Shown here in pieces: positions 39,330 to 52,450 of a stretch of DNA of 64,000 nucleotides. Origin of the DNA: Hamiltosporidium tvaerminnensis (lineage: Eukaryota; Microsporidia; Dubosqiidae). Location: positions 1,107,501-1,171,500 of the forward strand of contig CM061250.1 in the NCBI GenBank assembly GCA_022605425.2, given 5' to 3'. A program made the position numbers and the translations under genes. The notes below the pieces were generated by a model. The model made no database searches, was not told the DNA's origin, and saw only the letters and a program-made list of their open reading frames with translations. The stretch's first letter is position 1. The number at the start of each line of letters is the position of its first letter.

Positions 39330-40815
39330 ATAAATAAAAAAATATTTTAAGCTCTACTTTTTTTAAGAGGTTCTTCATTACAGTGTTAATTTAAAAAAAT
39401 GGTTTCAAAAATATATTTTTGTCAAATATTTATCCTGTAACATTTGAAACAGACTCGAAGTTTATAAATTAATGAAAATAATTATCTTTCGTGACATAAA
39501 AAAATCGTAATATAAATAAAAAATATTATAAACCTAAGCAAAAATATATATTAAGAATGCGAGATATATATGAAAAGTCTTAATTCATATACCATATCTT
39601 ATTTAAACCCTGATTTATTTGTAATTTTCAAAAGGAAAGACTTATTTCTAAAATGTAATGAATTATTAAGACTTCTGCTTAATATTCTGATTTAAATACT
39701 TATATATCAAATGGTTGTACTTGTATTTAAAAAGCTTTGTATGATTTCCAACATGATACATCTCTTCTTTTTACAGCTATACAGTATAAGATAAATAGAC
39801 TTTACAAAAATACCAAAATGAAAATTTTTATGCTTTTAAATAACAAATTGAAGTATTAAAAGATAGGTCTTAAAAATCGAATTATGTTTATAATAACTCT
39901 AAGGTAATCTATTTACTTTTTGTTCTCTACTAGATCTCATTTAAGATCAGAATAAGAATTATTTAAAAAATTTTCAAATAAATAAGAAAACTGTGTGACA
40001 CTGAAAATGATTAAAAAATAAAGTAGATGCAGGGTGTCAAACCACTGAGATTTTTTATTTTAGTTCCATAGATATGCGTTCTTGTATAAAAGTTGTTTTA
40101 TTTGTAGCTTGCAATGGTTATATGGCCCAAACAGCTATGTTTTTGTGTTAAGTGAACATGTGGTAGCAAATAAATACCAATATATTATAATTTAGTAGAT
40201 TTCGTTATTTTTCGGATGAATTTCTTAATAAATGTGTAAGCCCATTATTTATTTTTTATTTTAACTTTGAAATTTCTATTTCTATTTTATATTAGCTCTT
40301 ATGTAATTACTTATAGTTTACTAGTATACAATTTTCTCACTACATGTATGTAATAAATTTTTATATAACAAAGACTACTGATAAGCTGGAGCATCACCTT
40401 AATATTTTTGTGCTCTATTATAAGCTAGAAATTCTAAAAAATAAATGAAATGTTTCTAAAATGCAAAAAGATATTAATTTTCAAAGAAAAATCTAGAAAA
40501 TTTATTGAAATAAAAAATAAGTTCAAATATACAATTGCACATACGTCTAAGGTTAAAATAGTTGTTTTTTCAAATCCTTAGAAATATATATTTAAAATAG
40601 ATAATGAAATTTCAAAACTACGGATGTGCAAAAATTTATTTAGTATACAAAAAAAATTATTTATTCTTATTTCTAACAAATCTATTAATGTTTTAAAATG
40701 ATGCTAAATTATGATGGGCAAAAATCCAAAATTGATCAAACAAGTAAAAATCGAAAATCGAAAAGTTGGATTTGAAGTGGTTTTGAATGATTATTGGGTA
40801 TAACACATAATTCAA
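39330..40815. repeat. Repeat family C, copy 2
   Basis: Colinear, same-strand match to 7870-9400 (landmarks given there). It lies between family A copies 3 and 4 and runs directly into the downstream (transposase C-terminal) end of copy 4. Because copy 1 of this repeat has no family A neighbour, C is probably a separate element rather than part of the piggyBac unit. The alternative is that the family A partner of copy 1 has been deleted. Confidence 0.55.
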
Positions 40816-43225
40816 AAAGAAAACATCTCAATCATTGAGCCTACACCAGACTCATATATCATAAAGAACAGATAGGTTCTTTCTACGTTTATAAAAATAG
40901 TTCAGGCTAATTGATAAGAATAACGTTTTGAGTTCCAAAGTAAATATAGGTAATTGATTTTTAAAAAGTTTGGGTTATGAACCACAGCACATTATTTTAA
41001 CCTTTTTTATAGTTATGATATATATCTTTACTTCGAATCTTTTCAAATAGGCAATTGCGTCTCATATTTAGACTCTTTGCTTTAGAGTTATTGTATTTAG
41101 GTTAATGATATTGGTATGGCTTTCTACTAATATATTATAAGTGAATTTTTTCACTTATTTAGTAGATCTGACTTTAACCAAGATCGGATGAGTTCTTTGA
41201 TACTACCCTTTGGATCATAGTTGTAACAGATGTAAATGGCTTTACCGATACACTTTTATAATCAAATCAGCTTAGGATGTTTAGAATATATAAATTCACC
41301 TTCGAATTTCTTGTAAAAATATTAGTTGATTGGGGCACTTGTTTATACGGCTTCTACATTAGGAATATTCCTTATAAATAGAAGGAAGATATACTAGATT
41401 CTTAATAAGATGGTTCTAATTTAATTGTAGAAGATTGGTCGACATTAAAAACTCAGCCCTATTTATAGTTTTTGTAATTTTTAATAACAATTGCCTTTCT
41501 GTCTCTTTAAATAAGAAAAATAAAACTTTCGAATTGATAATCTAGAAATCCACAAACACTATTATAAAAATTTCAGTTGCTGAATCTTAATATAGGCTAT
41601 TTTCCTAAAATTTATTTCCTTTTTAATCTTTATGATGTAATATCCACTTATAAATATATCTAGATATAAAAATATTATCAATATCTTCTAATTCAGATCA
41701 TTATAGGTGTTTCTTCATCTTTGAAGATTTTTTCATCGGTGTAAAGCTCGATTAAGAAAATATACATTAAAAAATGAACTAAAAAATTAAGTTTAGACTA
41801 AACTATATATTTGTTAAAAATTCCCTATCTTAATAGTAAATTAAAATATTATTTAATTTTTTTTCTTTGAATTATTGTTTGTGTAAATCCGTATTGGTCC
41901 GAAGAAAATTAAAGATCTAGGAAAACTATAAAAGAGATAACCCTACCATTTAAAATTTAGGTGTATTGTTTGTCTTTAAATAGGTAGATAAATTACGAAC
42001 TTTAAAATAAACAAATAATTAATGTAGAATTATCATGGAAATATATTTTTAATATAAAAATAGGCTAGAAAAAACAAATTTATTACTTTAAGAAATTTTG
42101 ATATACAAAATTTTACGATTATATATAATTATTTAGTTTTTTACAATAAAATAATTATATATAGCAATTTAAGTTAGTTAAATCTTACTAAAGAATAAAA
42201 ATAAACTATTTATGTATAGGATCGATATAGTAAGAATAATCAAATCTTAAAATCATCTAATATAGATTTTTTGCATATTTATAAAAAATTAAAGACCGCA
42301 TAAATTAAGATCTAAAAGAATATCAAATTTATTTTAAGAAAGGCAATATGATTACTTTTCTGATTTATTCACCTATAGGTAGTATATATAATGTTTAAAT
42401 ACTCTTTCACATGAAATCTTTATTTTACTTAGATTTATATTCTTGTCAAGTAAAATAAACAATAGAAATATAAAAATGTTTGGCAGTTTGTGAAATTAAA
42501 CGAAAAGTGAATAGTATAAGGTTAAATAGAAATCAAAAGTTACGTATGAAATCCCTATACAATCAATGTTTCCATCAATATACTCAGGCTTTTTCACAAC
42601 AATTTACAAAAATTTAATACGGCTATATTTAGGCTGAACACAACATATAATGAACAAGATTACAAAATCTTATTTTAAGATAATGAATAAGTTTTTTATA
42701 GCCCGAATGTTCTATATAATTATAAAAAAACATCTAATACCTTATTCTAAAAAACTTCCAATTATGGTAAATTTTATAAGCTTGTTAGACTTAACACCTT
42801 AAAATCATATGAGAAGTAATACTACTAAATTATATGTTATTTATAAACTATTTGAAATAAATACAAAAATTTTAATAGATGACTAAAAAATAAAATTAAT
42901 TCCTCAAAAAAAAATAAAATTATACATTAGTTTGAAAAGGGTAACTCTAATCTCTAAATTAAAGATTAAATTAACCAGATTTGCTTTAGTTGAGAAAAAA
43001 CTGTTTGCATGAGTGTCAAGTAACATAGAAAATAGAAATGGATGTTAGATCTAAAAAATGATAGCATACTAAAGTGATTGTTAAAATAATAACTTAGTAG
43101 AATAATAATTTAAGCAAATTCACACAAACAAAACAGGAAATAAAAAAATGGAAAAAAGCATATTAAAGAAGAAATATATTAGGAACCTAATAACAAACAT
43201 TTAGACCACTAGAAAAATTATAAAT
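40815..43225 (-). mobile_element. Decayed piggyBac-type DNA transposon, family A copy 4
   Basis: Starts with the family landmark GAGCCTACACC near 40838 and follows copies 1 and 2 past the conserved ACTTCCAATTATGGTAAA block near 42753. On the minus strand NKLIKFTIIGSF lies near 42785-42750, the PKYG-equivalent near 42650-42615, and KAIYICYNYDPKGSIKELIR followed by SWLKSDL near 41245-41160. The last block is the best preserved example of the third piggyBac motif region, although the GGVD Asp is replaced (KGSIKEL). Similarity weakens after about 43050 and ends at about 43225, right where the retrotransposon relic begins. The upstream part of the transposon therefore seems to have been interrupted or replaced there. 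Confidence 0.7.
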
Positions 43226-43245
43226 ACTTCACGCTTTAGCTTTAT

Positions 43246-44720
43246 TTAAAACTCAAATCTCGTATTATTAAATAAATTAGACACGTTCCATGTTAGTAGA
43301 GCATGATACCAACATAAAAAATAGTAATTTTCAGTCTTTCTTTCTGAAGAAACGAATAACAGCGTCAAAATCATCCTATTTTGTCCTCTTACATATTCCA
43401 TAAATGCCTTAAAGCCACAATTAGTAATTCTCTTTACATCATAATAACGCACGATGTTGATATCCTTGAATATTCTTTTGTTTCCCAGAAATCACGCTTA
43501 TTTAAAATCCTTCAACATTTACTTAGGAATCACTTTAGTATTATAGAAATAATATTGATATGTAGTTTTAATATAACAATAATTTTAGTATTATTTTCCA
43601 TTAATTCCTTAAACATATTTTTATTTTTATCGTAAATAAATATAAAGCCAAGGGAAAGAGTAGACGCACTGACCTTTGCTAAGTTGTTTCTATAGTAGTA
43701 GAGCATATGGAAAAATACTGGGTGTATTATAAAATATCCTCAAACAGTACTTCAAGACATATCTCAATTATCTCCGTTGCTAAGAAAAACGTGTTATGAG
43801 CCAAGAAAATTAAGAATTGATAATCTAATATAGTCTAACATACCCAACATAGCCTTTCAACACGAGTTTAGAAGATTTTGCAGTTCTCTTCGACTATTTT
43901 TTACAGGAGACGTTTTGTAATACGATAGCAGCTTTTACAGACCCTTTTTTCTTGTTTTTCTGACAGTAAAATTTGTATCAACGCTTTTAAATAAAATTCA
44001 TATCAAGATACTTGAAAAGGCATTGGTTTTCAACACTAATATTATTAATAAATATTTTAATCATATTTCAGCAATTATAAGAGTAGTTCTTTTCTTTCAA
44101 AATATATGCATTATTAGATGAAGGGCTTTGAATGCATCTGATATTCTTCTTAATCTGTTTCAAACTACTGCTAAAAAGCAAAACATCTTCTGCATAGCTA
44201 AATATATTATTCCTCAGCTGAGAAGAGACATAGAAAATCAACTAATCAAGAACAATATCGAACAAACTTAAGAATATCCCAGTTCTTTGCGGTAACTCGT
44301 TGCAAACCGTAGTAAATTTTGTTTTTCGATTATACTTTATCAATGAATGTCTTTTATTCTGAAGTAATTCTGCAATCAATAGAGTATCCTTCGGAATAAA
44401 CTCTTGATACAAAATAAGGTTCTTTTACAAACTTCTTTTTTGATCGTTTCATAGCTGATTTCATATTGATTGTTACGAAAAATATCACTACCACTTTCTA
44501 AAATATGTTCTATCCGGAGGCTATTGGTAAAGGTTATGTTATTCCGTGTGTAACTGGTTTTTTTCATTTATAAAACGAACCGGAATTTGTAAATATGCTC
44601 TTCTCAAACAATTTACAAGTTTTTTCATTAGTGCGAGATTCCCGTATAATTTATTTCTCCTTTTTATTGCTGTCACTGTATTTAGTTTTCACGCCTTTGG
44701 TACTTCTCGCAAAAAAATAA
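43246..44720 (-). pseudogene. Reverse transcriptase of a decayed non-LTR retrotransposon
   Basis: Minus-strand blocks occur in canonical non-LTR order. VPKA-stop-KLNTVTAI (about 44710-44665) and KGEINYTGIS (44664-44637) match the 'W..A.i..i.KKGD..NYRgIS' region. LIAELLQNKRHSLIKY leads into NELPQRTGIFLSLFDIVLD (44300-44245), the PQG block. FSYAEDVLLFSSSLKQIKKN (44200-44145) is the catalytic YADD box with Asp changed to Glu at its third position (YAED). FKYLDMNF (44017-43994) is the FKYLG block. About 80 codons from LIAELL to past YAED stay in one frame with a single stop, while further stops and at least two frameshifts lie outside. A 68-codon frame at 43452-43246 containing RKTENYYFLCWYHALL could be the Cys/His C-terminal tail. 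The element type is non-LTR; the clade is not resolved. It is inactive. Confidence 0.85.
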
Positions 44721-46985
44721 AATAATTAAAATAATTATTTAAATGAAGAAATATATATATGAACATGTTTATAAAAGTGCATTTTTCTCCTAAAATAACT
44801 CCAGACTTAATAGGCCGTAGTAGCTTTATTTCCTTTTTCAAATTCAACATAAGATTATACTAACTAAACTATCCCCTTTATCTCTTTGATAATAATTAAG
44901 ACTGTCATTAATTTTTTAACTGTATCTTTATATAGTGTCAACAGAATAATAAATTGTTGTTACTCACAACTATCCCATAATCTTCGTATTTATTTACCAA
45001 CACACGCGTTCCTTTCTTACTACTCTGAACAACCTTACAAAACCAACGCGGTGTACGATTTGAATTCTAATATTAGAATTAGCTATATCTAAATAACTAA
45101 TCTCCCTTTAATTTTTTCGATCAACTCTTAAATTTCTTTAGAATTTAAGTCAGTTATCATTCTCACAGCTCGTTCAGATTCTGATTAAATATGCTATGAT
45201 AGGGTTGTGCAGTTTATGAGAAACTTGTCTTTTATTTGTAAACTCATCGATGCTTGAATTTAATATCACGCAATAATTTAAGTTTTTCTTTATTCGGTAA
45301 TTAGTTCAACAGAAATTCATTTCTAGAAGTTCAAACTTAAATTTTATTGCTTAAAAGTTTTCTTAGCGTCTCATCTTTTAATTAGTTAGTATTAAACTTA
45401 GAATTTAATGTAAAATTAGCTTTATTCAAAAACACATTTATCAGTTCAATAAAAATTTTAATTTTATGAAGTTCCGGTCTTACCCTAAAGTTTGAAAAGT
45501 ACATATGTTAAGGTAGAACATTATTCTAGTGCTTAAAAAGTAAAAGAATATATTTTCATTTCATAAGATCCAAAATCAGCGTGCTTTTAGAGAACAAATT
45601 GTTCGTATGCAACTGCATTATCCAGATTGTAGCCCCTTAGTTTTATATCTTCATATCAGCAATTTTCTTATCTTAGCCTTTCGTAAATGTACTGCATTAT
45701 TTAAACGTGACTTGTAAATGAAAATTAGAATATATTTTTGTACCTTGATACAAACACCGAATTTAGTCAAATCTTTAATTATACTATATTAAATTAATTT
45801 TTCCGATAACACCAACATTTCCTCAGAATTAGAAAACCTGTTTATTTATTTTTTTCAGATTTCTTACAGGCAATTACCATATAATCTGGATTTTAATTTT
45901 CTAACGTATATCGCCACTTTTCAGCCAATGCATCTATGCCAAAATTATTTACATCTAAAAATTATTTTTTTTTAACTTGTATATTATAAATACTACCAAT
46001 ATTTAAGAAACTAATTTTATTAATATTGTTTGACCCGAGCTAATATTACCGCTTCTTATATTAGCGTTTTCAAGAAACTCACAAGTTCTACCCTTGAAAA
46101 TTGAAAAATCGCACTTAAATTTTTTTAACTTTTTATTTCTATTTTTTTTATATTTCTATTTCGTTCAAAAATGTTTTCAATTCTTCCTTTTAGTGTAGTC
46201 AAATAAGGTTTCTTCTATTATCTGATCCAGGACTCTCTCTTAATAGGTGCGCGGTTAGTCTTTAAAAACATCAATACATCATTTTTAATTTTTTATTTAT
46301 AGTAGGATCAAATGTTTTCTATGTCAGAAAATCTTAATTTATCACGTATTTTAATTTAATAATCAATGGATCTCAAAGATAGGCTTATATCAATGTTCTA
46401 TTCCTTCTAATACCCTAAAGTATATAAAAATATATTTATTGATTTGAAAAAAAGATTCCTAGCTAAAACTTGTGCGATCGCACCCTCGTGTAACTACTTT
46501 CGATTATATCCGTACCTTATTCTTCTCATAGATTTTAGGTGCTTCTATTATTTATACAGCTTTTCCCACTGTCTTTTTAGTGATTTCTGGGTCTGTTACT
46601 TTTAGTGGCTCTTTTTTTCTTAAGTAACACCTTGCAAATATTTTTCGCTTTCTCTCTGCTAAATGATCTTCATCAATTGCTGATATAAGATCGAAGATGA
46701 TTTGGGTTTTTTTCCCGTACTTTTATTGCTCATTCCAAAGAAGCTTATTACGTACATAATAGTTTGGGTTTCATCAATTCTCACCTTTATCGTTTTGGAT
46801 AGGAAAACCTTTGATTCCATTCCAGATCACGAATTTTATTCTTGGTTTTTCTATTTCTTCGAAAGGTTTCGAACCTTTGAACTTTCCATATTAACTAATT
46901 TGCAGCGTACATATACTTCAAAACCTTTTTTTGATTCGAAACCGACGCTAAATCTTAGTAGTACTTAGAACCGGCAGGAATCATA
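44721..46985 (-). pseudogene. Probable N-terminal part of the retrotransposon relic, heavily decayed
   Basis: The less AT-rich composition of the RT region continues upstream on the minus strand. The best stretch is 46895-46480, where one frame reads KPFEEIEKPRIKFVIWNGIK, later FDLISAIDEDHLAERKRKIF, then YLRKKEPLKVTDPEITKKTV, with a handful of stops. About 44800-46200 shows only scattered fragments. Length and position fit the region ahead of RT in a non-LTR element, but no N-terminal domain (endonuclease, zinc finger, Myb) can be identified. There is a competing reading: the plus strand at 46702-46968 is open for 88 codons and contains FIVLDRKTFDSIPDHEF, which resembles the 'F.D..KAFDsipH' box of a reverse transcriptase. 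If that is real, a second element lies head to head here. I favour the minus-strand reading on composition. Confidence 0.4.
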
Positions 46986-49289
46986 ACCTAAAAAGATTTC
47001 ATGCATGCGCAGATTAAAATTTTTTGTATCGTGATATCCATTTAACCGTAAACATATATTGTATTTAAAGCTTATAGTAAAATTTTTTATTTATGATTTG
47101 TTACATCAGCAGAACTCCTACTTAGATATTTTCATCTTATTGAACCCAAATTTAATGTGATATTACTACCAACCTAAAAAATGATCAATGCACATGTTTT
47201 ATAGTGAATTAATTATAAAAGTATGTCTTAGAATAACATTACAGCCAAATTTCTATTAAACAACAATAACTGATATATTATTTTTTATTAAATTTCTTAA
47301 AAAACGAAAATAGTGGTCTATACAAGGCTCATTTTTTAACAGCAAAGTCTTTAATTTATAAAATTTCAATTCAACTTTCTTTTATTTTATTTGAATAAAA
47401 TAAGTTTTCACGTACTTTGATAAATTTTTTCAAAAAAAACATCTAAATAGAAATTAAAAATAAAAGTACTGGTTGAAATTACTTCAGAAAAGTTACTAAA
47501 AATTTATTTTTTCTTTGAAAAAAACATAAAAGTACAAAAAGAATTAGTTGAACTAAAATTTTAACCCCATGAAGTAACGAAGAAAAAAGAATAGACTATA
47601 ATACCCACTTCCTGATATTTCTAAGTTTAGTTAAAAAAACATTTCTTCTTGCGATACTTAAGAAGTACAATTCCCAAAAATTCTTCATCAATACACTGCA
47701 CACGATATTTCAATACAAGTTCTAGCATACATTTAAAAATGCGAAAAAACCTTTGTTAATCCCAAAGAAAACCCAAAGTAGAGGTTTAAATTGATAAATC
47801 CGCAATTCTTTTCTTTCTGTCTTCATAAAACTTCAAATTTAAATTTTTGCATATTTTTTGCTAGAATAATTTCAGAGAATAGTTTTTTTAAGTTATTTCA
47901 AGCCTTAATATTTATATATAAATATTTCAAATAAAATATAATTCAAATCATTTTTCTTTTCTTTCTATATATTTGAGAATTTGTATTTTACTAAAGTTTT
48001 TATTTTATTTTTGCATTTTTTTACAATTTTTACTGGTTTCATATAACAAACGAAAAGTTTTTAAAAACCAAAAACGTAAAAAAATAGATTAACTACAAAT
48101 CTATTATAAAATAATCCTTTTAACCCCATTTAAATACAAACCGAATTTATTTAAGAAAAGAAAAGTAGATTATATTTAGTAAAAGACCTCTGAACAACGC
48201 AATAGGAACAAAGTGATAAAGCATATCTACATAAAACAGAATTTTATCCAAATATATACTTAGAAACAAAGTAGATTTATAAAACACTACCTCAACTTCT
48301 CTGCTTATATAATTTTTGATATATGTAGAACAAATAATACATTTCGGTTGTGGCATTTTATAGAAAACCTTCATTGACTTGGTGAAATCTTAATTTTAGA
48401 AAAAAAAAAAAAACGTTCTGAAGTTTTTTTTTAAGAATGGAGAAATATTTTAATTAGAATATGTGCCGCGGAAAGTAATACTAATTTTCTATTTCCTTAA
48501 ATTGTATTGCTTCTATAATTTTTTTGGTGTGGTATAGTAAAATAAAAGAAAAAAAGAGAATAAAATACAATTTAGCATTAATTATATTTCATTAAACTCT
48601 TTATTTCTTCAATTTTTAAATTTTTACTTTTACTTTTACTTGTATGATATAACTTTTGTCTCATTTGAACTACTTAAATCAGAATTTTTTATAAACGAAA
48701 AAAAATTTATAGAGAAATTAATTTCAAAATAAAAAAATTAAAACTTAGGAAAAAATCAAGAAATTAAAACATAGAATCTAAGAAAAAAAGAATTAAGAAA
48801 AAAAAGTAGAAAAAATTTAAAAAGTTTAGAAATAATTTATGAGAATTTGAGAAATAAAATTTCTGAAATTAAGAAATAAAAATATGATGGAATAAAATAA
48901 AAATATAATAAAATGCCAAACTTTAATAAATTATTTCACTTTCTACATTGCCTTTTTTTGAATCCCAAAGGAAAATATCTTAAATAATTTTCTGTTAATA
49001 TACTACACTTCGGTATATAACAAATAATATTAGTGTAAAACAGCGAAAGTTTGTAAAGTCTCTTTCTAAGGTAGCAGTAAGCTTTAATTATCTTTTCATG
49101 TTCCGAACTTTTTAAATTCGAAATTTTTTTCCACTGCAACACCTCTTTTGTTTTTCAAATCAATTATATTCTCGTAATGTCTTTACACCTATTTATCATC
49201 ACCAAACTTAATTATAGCTTCTATTTATTTCAAGCAGGGTTTGGATATAGATAATTTTATTTAAAAAGATTGAAGTTTTCTAAACATAC
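46986..49289. other. AT-rich interval with a purine-rich tract
   Basis: No supported gene. At about 48690-48910 the plus strand is strongly purine-rich, made of irregular AAAATTAAGAAA-like pieces. It looks like a decayed low-complexity tract. Minus-strand frames of 75 and 68 codons (48147-48374, 48936-49142) have ordinary AT-biased composition and no motif. The 49.14-49.29 kb end grades into a less AT-rich island. Confidence 0.4.
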
Positions 49290-49560
49290 CAGAACTCCAT
49301 AAACATAGCACCCGCGAAAGAACTACATCTACTCCCTCCACTTCGGTATGACTCGGTATATTTCGAACGCGCTTTGTGGGCTAGTACTTTAGCATAAGAT
49401 AATCCTATCAATAAATTTAATAAAAGCTGTTAGTGCCTCCATAATTTACCATTTAGTCAGTGGGGGACCAAGGTCTGCTTCTTTTCTACTCATCGATGTA
49501 AAGTGCATCATCCATATGTATACGGCGGCATTGTCTCATTTGTGCGCACCGACATGTAAT
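49290..49560. pseudogene. GC-richer coding-like island, strand unresolved
   Basis: This is the least AT-rich 270 bases in the window, by eye near half G+C in places (for example CGAACGCGCTTTGTGGGC near 49365). Several frames are open for 30-50 codons. Plus strand: IAPAKELHLLPPLRYDSVYF, FERALWASTLA and, near the end, VHHPYVYGGIVSFVRTDM before TAA. Minus strand: SRKEADLGPPLTKW near 49480-49435 and, in another frame, YAKVLAHKARSKYTESYRSG near 49390-49335. GC-rich scraps are open in many frames by default, so no strand can be chosen. Its composition marks it as a younger insert, a conserved gene fragment or foreign sequence. It sits immediately left of family A copy 5. Confidence 0.35.
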
Positions 49561-49619
49561 TTAATCAATAAATAAACTTTTTGCTAAAAAAAACAGAAAA
49601 ACATATTTATTCAAAAATA

Positions 49620-52450
49620 ATACAACTATATGTTAGAGCCTACACTTCAATCATATATCATAAAGAACAAATAATTTTTTTTATACTTTTACAAGAAATA
49701 GGCAAATAATTTAACAGAATAACGTGTTTTTATCAAAAGTAAATAAAAGTTATTGGTTTTCTAAAAAGTATACCTACAAATTAAAGACATTAATTTATCT
49801 TTTCTTCGTTATGATATACATCTTCACAGCGATTCTTCAGATTAGCAATTGCGTTCCATAAAAAGCTTTCTGCCTTTAGCTTATTGTAATTGCAATTAAA
49901 GTTAATGATATTGGTAAGTTATCTAGCAATATATTCTAAGTGAATTCATTCACTAACGTGTACCTCTGACTTTAAACAGGATTTATAAGTTTTTTGACAC
50001 TACCGTTTGAATCATAATAAGAATACATTTAATTAAACTTACAAAACCCAATCTTCACCTTAAAACAGCCTAGGTCTGTAAGATATAAAAATCAAGCTGC
50101 GAATATTCTAGTAATTATATCAGTTGATTGCGGAATATGTTTCTATGGCTTCAAATTTAGGTTCAATTCTTTAAAATAAAAGAGGTATTAAGTTTCATAC
50201 CAAGATATTCATAACTCACTCTTAGAAGATGTCACATCATTAAAAAACTCAACACTATTTATAGTTTTTGTAATTTTTAATAGTCAATTGTCTTACATTT
50301 TATATTTTAATAGACAAATCGTAATTTGGATAGTATAATCTCTTAACTAACAAACACAATCATAGAAATTTTATTTTTGAATTACAAATACTTGTTTCCA
50401 TTAATTATAAGACTAAGTTTTAATCCTTTTGATTTTATATCCACCTATAAATATAATTAGATATCAAAGTGATATTAATACCTTGTAATTCCCACTAGTA
50501 TAGGTATTTCTTAATTATGTAAAGAATTGTATGTAACTTTATATTTATTTAGCAAAGTAAATATTAAAAATGATTTAAATTAATTTAGCTTATAGTTAAA
50601 TATATTTATTAAAGATTTATTCAATCTTTATACCAAATTAAAATATTATCTAAATTATTCTTTATTTGACTTGTTTTTCGTGTGAATCTGAATTGCTTCA
50701 TAAGAAAGTTAAAGATCTAAAAAATCCAAGAATATATAGATAACCATACCATTTATAAAATAGTTGTAGAAATTGTATTTAACCTAGGTAGATGAATTAA
50801 AAACATTGAAATTAAGAATCAATTAATATAAAAACAGATAATGAAATGTAGTCGTAATTTTGAAGTAGTATAAAAAGAACAAGATTATCAGTTCGAGACA
50901 TATTATGTACTATTCAATTTTTTTAAATTTAATTCTTTAGATAATTAGAGTAAAATATTACTTAAGTCTAATAAAAATATAAAATAATAGAAAACTTAGT
51001 AATATCTTTACAAATATAAAAATTTATGTTCTAAATTGGTCGAATATGAGTTAATAGTTTAAAACGAAATTCTTATATGAATATATTGAGATGAATCAAA
51101 TATCAAAATTCTCTAATACAATTATATGATTTAGTAAAAATAACTTAATGACTATATAAATCTAAAAAATAGCATTTTATTTCACCAAATTCAATAGTAT
51201 TACATTTTTAATAAATTTTCTTGAAATTATTATACATGCAATGTAAATATTTTTTCGCAGATATATCTTTCGTTTACATAGCTCTATATTCTTTTTAAAC
51301 CAAAAAGCAATACATATATAATACAAAGCAATTCGCTCAAATTTAAGAAAGGTAACTAATATGAGGTTATATAGAAATCCAAAGTTATGTATGAATACAT
51401 ATATGATCATAGTTTTACTCAATGTATTAATAGCTTTTGGAAACAATTTTACAAAATTTAATACGGCCATATTTAGTTCAAACACAACGTATTATGACTA
51501 AGATTAAAAAATATTATTTAAAGATAATCAGTTAAGGTTTTAATAGTTAAAATGTTCTAAATGACCATAAAAAAGCACTTAATACCTTACGCACAAAAAC
51601 TTCCAATTATGGTAAATTTATAAGTTTATTAGACTTAACACTCAAAAATCATATAAGAGAAGAAAATACTAACGTATACCTTCGAATATAACATATTGAT
51701 ATGAATCAACGAATTTAATGGTAAATGAATATTAAATTAGTATAAAATTAATAAATTACATCAAAGTATAGTAAAATCATAATTTATTTAGAACTAAGTA
51801 TTACTTTACTAAAACAAGACAAGATTAAAGTGGCCAGAATTGTTTTATAATTAGAAAAACTGCTGCATGAGCAACCATTATAACTTGGTAAGGGAATAAC
51901 AAAAGAAATATATAAAAAATATAGGAACAATTTAAAACAGAAAATTAGAATAAAAAAACAAGAAATATGAAAAAAAACATTAAAAATAGAATTAAAATAA
52001 GGTTTATCTTAACCGACTCTATACAAGTGAAAATTCAAAACTAAAAAAACATTAATAAAATAAATACCTAACTAAAATTTTCCACGTAAAAGAATAAAAG
52101 TTCGATAATTGTAAATAAAATTTGAAATGGTACAATTTTTTTTGTAAAAAAGAAATATTTTATCTTAACAGCTATAAACAATACTAATTTCATATAGAAC
52201 ATAAAATATGAAATATATACTAGTTGATATTACAGAAAAAACTAGACAGATTTTATACAATATAAACTTACGTGACAAAATAGCAACTGAAATCTACCAC
52301 TAATGATCTAAACTAACAAGTTTACAATATAAATATATTTTTCTTTAATTAAAAGCCAACATATTATAGTTAAACTTAAAAAATATATGATAACAACAAG
52401 TAAATTATTTTAAGTATGTAATAAACATACAAATCAAGTTTTTAATATGT
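49620..52450 (-). mobile_element. Decayed piggyBac-type DNA transposon, family A copy 5
   Basis: Begins at the family landmark GAGCCTACACTTCAATCATA near 49637 and follows the other copies through ACTTCCAATTATGGTAAATT near 51600, with weaker similarity to about 52450. On the minus strand TKYGRIKFCKIVSKS lies near 51480-51430. The Asp-box equivalent near 51385-51365 is interrupted by stops. The tail after the third motif is unusually clear: LTNIINFNCNYNKLKAES and WNAIANLKNRCEDVYHNEEK near 49930-49810. That Asn-rich tail fits the C-terminal helix of piggyBac transposases. A 102-codon minus-strand frame over 51177-51485 runs out of phase with the transposase and is a shadow. Confidence 0.68.

Noticed and set aside
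1040-43225. Family A first considered as an LTR or hAT-type element
   Set aside because: No direct terminal repeats were seen, and the KP.KYG-IK, LDFYIT and YN..KG blocks occur in the piggyBac order.
48570-48910. Purine-rich tract considered as a microsatellite or replication origin
   Set aside because: There is no regular unit, and similar irregular A-rich stretches occur throughout the window.
51177-51485. Longest frame in the window, 102 codons on the minus strand
   Set aside because: It is out of phase with the TKYGRIKFC transposase reading of family A copy 5 over the same bases and is not open in other copies.
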